In this document: piece by piece, positions 16,264-18,372 of the stretch | Layout: every line of letters starts with the position of its first letter | Position numbering within the stretch: position 1 is the first letter of the stretch | NCBI GenBank assembly: GCA_963786155.1 | Contig: CAWAXW010000004.1 | Coordinates: 1-18,372 of the forward strand | Origin: CAWAXW01 sp963786155 | GTDB taxonomy: Bacteria; Actinomycetota; CADDZG01; WHSQ01 | DNA: 18,372 nucleotides | Direction: 5' to 3' | Notes under the pieces: generated by a model | The model's database searches: none | Seen by the model: the letters and a program-made list of their open reading frames with translations, nothing else | Told to the model about the DNA's origin: nothing | Translations under genes and position numbers: made by a program

Positions 16264-17385
16264 CGCTCAGCGCGAGCCTGCTGCGGGCGTCGGCCCCACG
16301 CGAGGACCAACCCCACCACCAACGCGCCCCCGACATAGATGAGCCATCCGGGGGGCCCCGACTCAGTCGGTTGTTCGGTTGCCGCCGGCGGGAGGCGCGG
16401 GGGATCCAATCGACTTTGCCCCCGAGCCCGAGCTCTTGGTCGCCGAGAACCATCGGCGTTGTCCACTCGAGAATGGTCCTGCGCTCGTCCCCCAGGTTCG
16501 ATCTGTGCTCCGCGCTGGTCGGCAACAGTGCGCGGTACTCGAGCCAAGCCCAGAAGGGCTGCTCCGACAGACGCTGCCATCGTGGGGGTGCGGACGCGTC
16601 GGCCGACTTGGGGACCGAGCGGATCGTTTGGTTGCCTCCTAGGTAGTAGCTGGGAGAGCGCGTGTTACCGAAGACCCCTTCCGGACCTATGCGCAGGAAC
16701 GGCTCGCCGTCGCGGCCCGGCACCGCAAGTTCCTGGGGCGTGTCGTTGCGCACGTACACGGCCGGGATGGACCCCGGCAGGAGCCTCACCTCGAGCCCCT
16801 CGACGCTAGGGGTATCGGTGGCCTCGGTCACGAAGTGCCCGTGGCCATCGATGGGCTCGAAATCGCCTCGGACCGTGATCGACTCGTCTTCGTAGACGGC
16901 GTTGATCGCCCATTCGGTGGACTGGCCCGGCCGATGCTGGACGCGGGGGTCGAACCACGACCACGCATCCGTTCGCTCTAATAGAACCCACTTCGGTTTC
17001 GCCCCTGCGCTCAGACCGGGGGCAGCGGGCGCTTGCCGGTGGGATCCAACGCCGTGTAGGACGCGGGGGAAGAGATGTTGGACTCGACCCTGCCCTTGCC
17101 GATGCGTAGGAACGGATCACCGGATTCGTCGAGCATGACGAGCCACGAGTCCGTCGGGTTGATGCCGACAACCGCCGCGGCCGTGATCATGGCCGCCTTG
17201 AACTCGACCCCTTCGATCTCCGGGGTCACCTCGACGATGACGGGGACGGCTTCGATCGCGGATTCTTCGTGGCCCTGGGCCGATGTCGTTAGACAAAGAA
17301 AGACGGCGGCCACGAGGGCCGCCGTCTTGAAGTGCCTTGGTTCTGGCGTGCTACTTACCCATCGGCGCGGTCGCCTGGCCGCCAA
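16260..17385 (-). CDS. secreted, C-terminally membrane-anchored protein with internal duplication (two frameshifts)
   Basis: Joined frames give about 375 residues. It has an N-terminal signal peptide (TAALVAAVFLCLTTSAQG), two homologous halves and a C-terminal membrane helix (GWLIYVGGALVVGLVLAWG) with a basic tail. The duplication is plain: GDPFLRIGKGRVESNISSPASY in the first half matches GEPFLRIGPEGVFGNTRSPSYY in the second. Each is preceded by a V-x-V strand with N-(P/D)-T and followed by a PP-x-W segment (WSWFDPRVQ; FWAWLEYR). I recall similar exported actinobacterial proteins of unknown function. Breaks at about 17012-17022 and 16399-16403 lie in or beside C runs on the coding strand and each needs one more base. 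The TTG start at 17385 is weak, and a terminator stem overlaps the signal-peptide codons, so the true start is uncertain. Confidence 0.7.
17292..17328 (-). terminator. strong intrinsic terminator after the galactose-oxidase-like gene
   Basis: On the minus strand AAGACGGCGGCC and GGCCGCCGTCTT form a perfect 12-bp stem with a CTCGT loop, followed by the T-rich TCTTTGTCTA. It begins 22 bases after the stop codon at 17353-17351. The stem also encodes the signal-peptide core of the downstream gene if that gene starts at 17385. Confidence 0.8.
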
Positions 17386-18372
17386 TCGTCTTGGCGCCGA
17401 CCTGCACGATGCGCGGCATTCGAGGGAGTAAGTCCTTTTCCGTTGTCCGTCATGATGAACAGGTAGTAGTACCCCGGAGGAGCAACGCTACCGCTCGGCG
17501 GAGCTTTCGACGTCCAGCTTGTTGCCCTTGGCCTTGAAGTCGAGCTCGACGGCCCGCTGGTCGGCGTCGGTGATGTGGGTCGCCGCCGGAAGGTGCATGA
17601 GCACGACCTTCTTCACGTTGCCGGCGTCGGGGGACCCGACGGTGAAGTCCTTGCCCCACGCGATGCCCTTCTGCACGTGCGAGATGCTCGGGCGGTCGCC
17701 GCGGAACAGATACGGCGGCTTGAAGATCTCGAAGGACGGGTCCTTGAGGTTGTTCGTGCCCGTGACCGGCTGCGCGGAGTTGTCGCCGGCCGCGCCGTAG
17801 CCGGTGTTGATCGGCGAGTGGCCGCCGACGAGGATGCTCGCCGTCCGGCAGCAGCATCGCGGAGTTGTGGTACGTGCGGATGCGGCGGGCCGACGCGAGC
17901 GGCACCCACTGCTCGCCGTCGAAGAGCTCGGCCTGCGTGACCGGAGACTCGGATCCCGGAAGGATGACCTCGTCCTTGTCCGCTCCCGAGAGCGCAACGA
18001 CGTCGCCGTCGGGAAGCAGTACGCTGCTCGAGTACCAGCGCGGATTGTTGAGCGCCGGGCGCCTCCTCGCTCGTCGCCGCGCCGTCCTTCGACCGTGATC
18101 GATCTCGGTGAGGTCGTTGGCGATGTAGGTTCCCGGCGAGGAGCCGAGAGTGCCGCCCGCCACCAGGATGTCTGCCGTCTTTATAGGGAGGCTTCAGCGG
18201 CATGCAGGACCGAGAAGGCGCCGCTGCGTGCGCCGTAGGCGCCGAGGCCGTAGTCCGTCCACGCATTCTCTTCGGGTCGTATGCCTTCTAGAACGTCCAC
18301 AACGCCTCGTCGGCCGAGTGCCCCAACGGCCCCCACATCTGCCCGACGCCGTAGTAGAAGACCTTGCCGGTC
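17351..18372 (-). pseudogene. galactose-oxidase-like (kelch + DUF1929-type) protein, C-terminal part, many frame breaks
   Basis: This is the C-terminal part of a protein of the galactose oxidase / glyoxal oxidase type, copper-radical enzymes usually exported. Segments in order, across several frames: TGKVFYYGVGQMWGPLGHS, DEALW, YGARSGAFSVL, ADILVAGGTLGSSPGTYIAND, NPRWYSSSVLLPDGDVVAL, RTYHNSAMLLPDG, ILVGGHSPINTGYG, FEIFKPPYLFRGDRP, HLPAATHITDADQR, APPGYYYLFIMTDNGKG and a final QATAPMGK before TAG at 17353-17351. The Tyr-His of RTYHNS and the His of ATHITDADQR match known copper ligands of galactose oxidase. The radical Cys-Tyr pair would lie beyond the right edge. At least six breaks (near 18290-18268, 18203, 18181, 17838-17846, 17488-17500, 17417-17424), plus possibly two near 18080, make it a pseudogene or, more likely, an unpolished contig end. 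Confidence 0.75.

Noticed and set aside
1..18372. Insertion sequences, integrases, attachment sites, CRISPR arrays, tRNA or rRNA genes
   Set aside because: I looked on both strands and found no transposase motifs, spaced identical repeats, or tRNA/rRNA signatures.

Overview
The window is high-GC DNA with actinobacterial character. The signs are an Rpf-type muralytic domain, a stand-alone LigD-type polymerase, a PucR regulator with the CdaR-like C-terminal helix-turn-helix, GTG/TTG starts and strong GGAGG ribosome binding sites. I infer an uncultivated, probably environmental actinobacterium and cannot name a genus. No mobile element, tRNA, rRNA or CRISPR array is visible.

Layout. Positions 1-983 (minus) hold the N-terminal half of a 4-alpha-glucanotransferase (malQ), cut by the left edge. 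A divergent intergenic region with a 24-bp near-perfect palindrome separates it from two large secreted proteins on the plus strand (1119-3770 and 4030-7844). Both are built from immunoglobulin-like modules; the second carries four copies of a cysteine-paired repeat, a Pro/Ser/Thr linker and a C-terminal beta domain. After a likely terminator comes a tightly packed plus-strand group: a PucR-family regulator (7982-9205), a LigD-type polymerase (9234-10139), a putative PD-(D/E)XK protein (10146-10751), a beta-class DNA methyltransferase with an extra C-terminal nuclease-like domain (10793-12256), a small unknown protein (12277-12636) and a SnoaL/NTF2-like protein (12706-13127). Gaps are 6 to 70 bases, so an operon centred on DNA end processing and modification is plausible.

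A convergent thioesterase (13144-13929, minus) follows. It is divergent from an Rpf-like cell-wall hydrolase (14153-15057), and the region between them is unusually rich in hairpins. A response regulator with an HD-GYP output domain (15186-16263) comes next. It meets tail-to-tail a secreted, membrane-anchored protein with an internal duplication (16260-17385, minus). At the right edge is the C-terminal part of a galactose-oxidase-like copper protein (17351-18372, minus), followed by a strong terminator that lies in the signal-peptide codons of its downstream neighbour.

Reading frames are broken in seven genes: malQ, the second secreted protein, the SnoaL-like gene, rpf (about five times), the HD-GYP gene, the duplicated-domain protein and the galactose-oxidase-like gene (at least six times). 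Every break restores to a conserved protein with a one- or two-base indel, often in a homopolymer. I therefore read most of them as consensus errors of an indel-prone assembly and not as gene decay, though the sequence alone cannot prove this. The genes from 5.2 to 13.0 kb are essentially clean, and breaks are densest towards the right edge.

The most interesting regions are the LigD-polymerase / PD-(D/E)XK / methyltransferase-nuclease cluster, the repeat-built secreted protein pair, and the structured leader in front of the Rpf gene.
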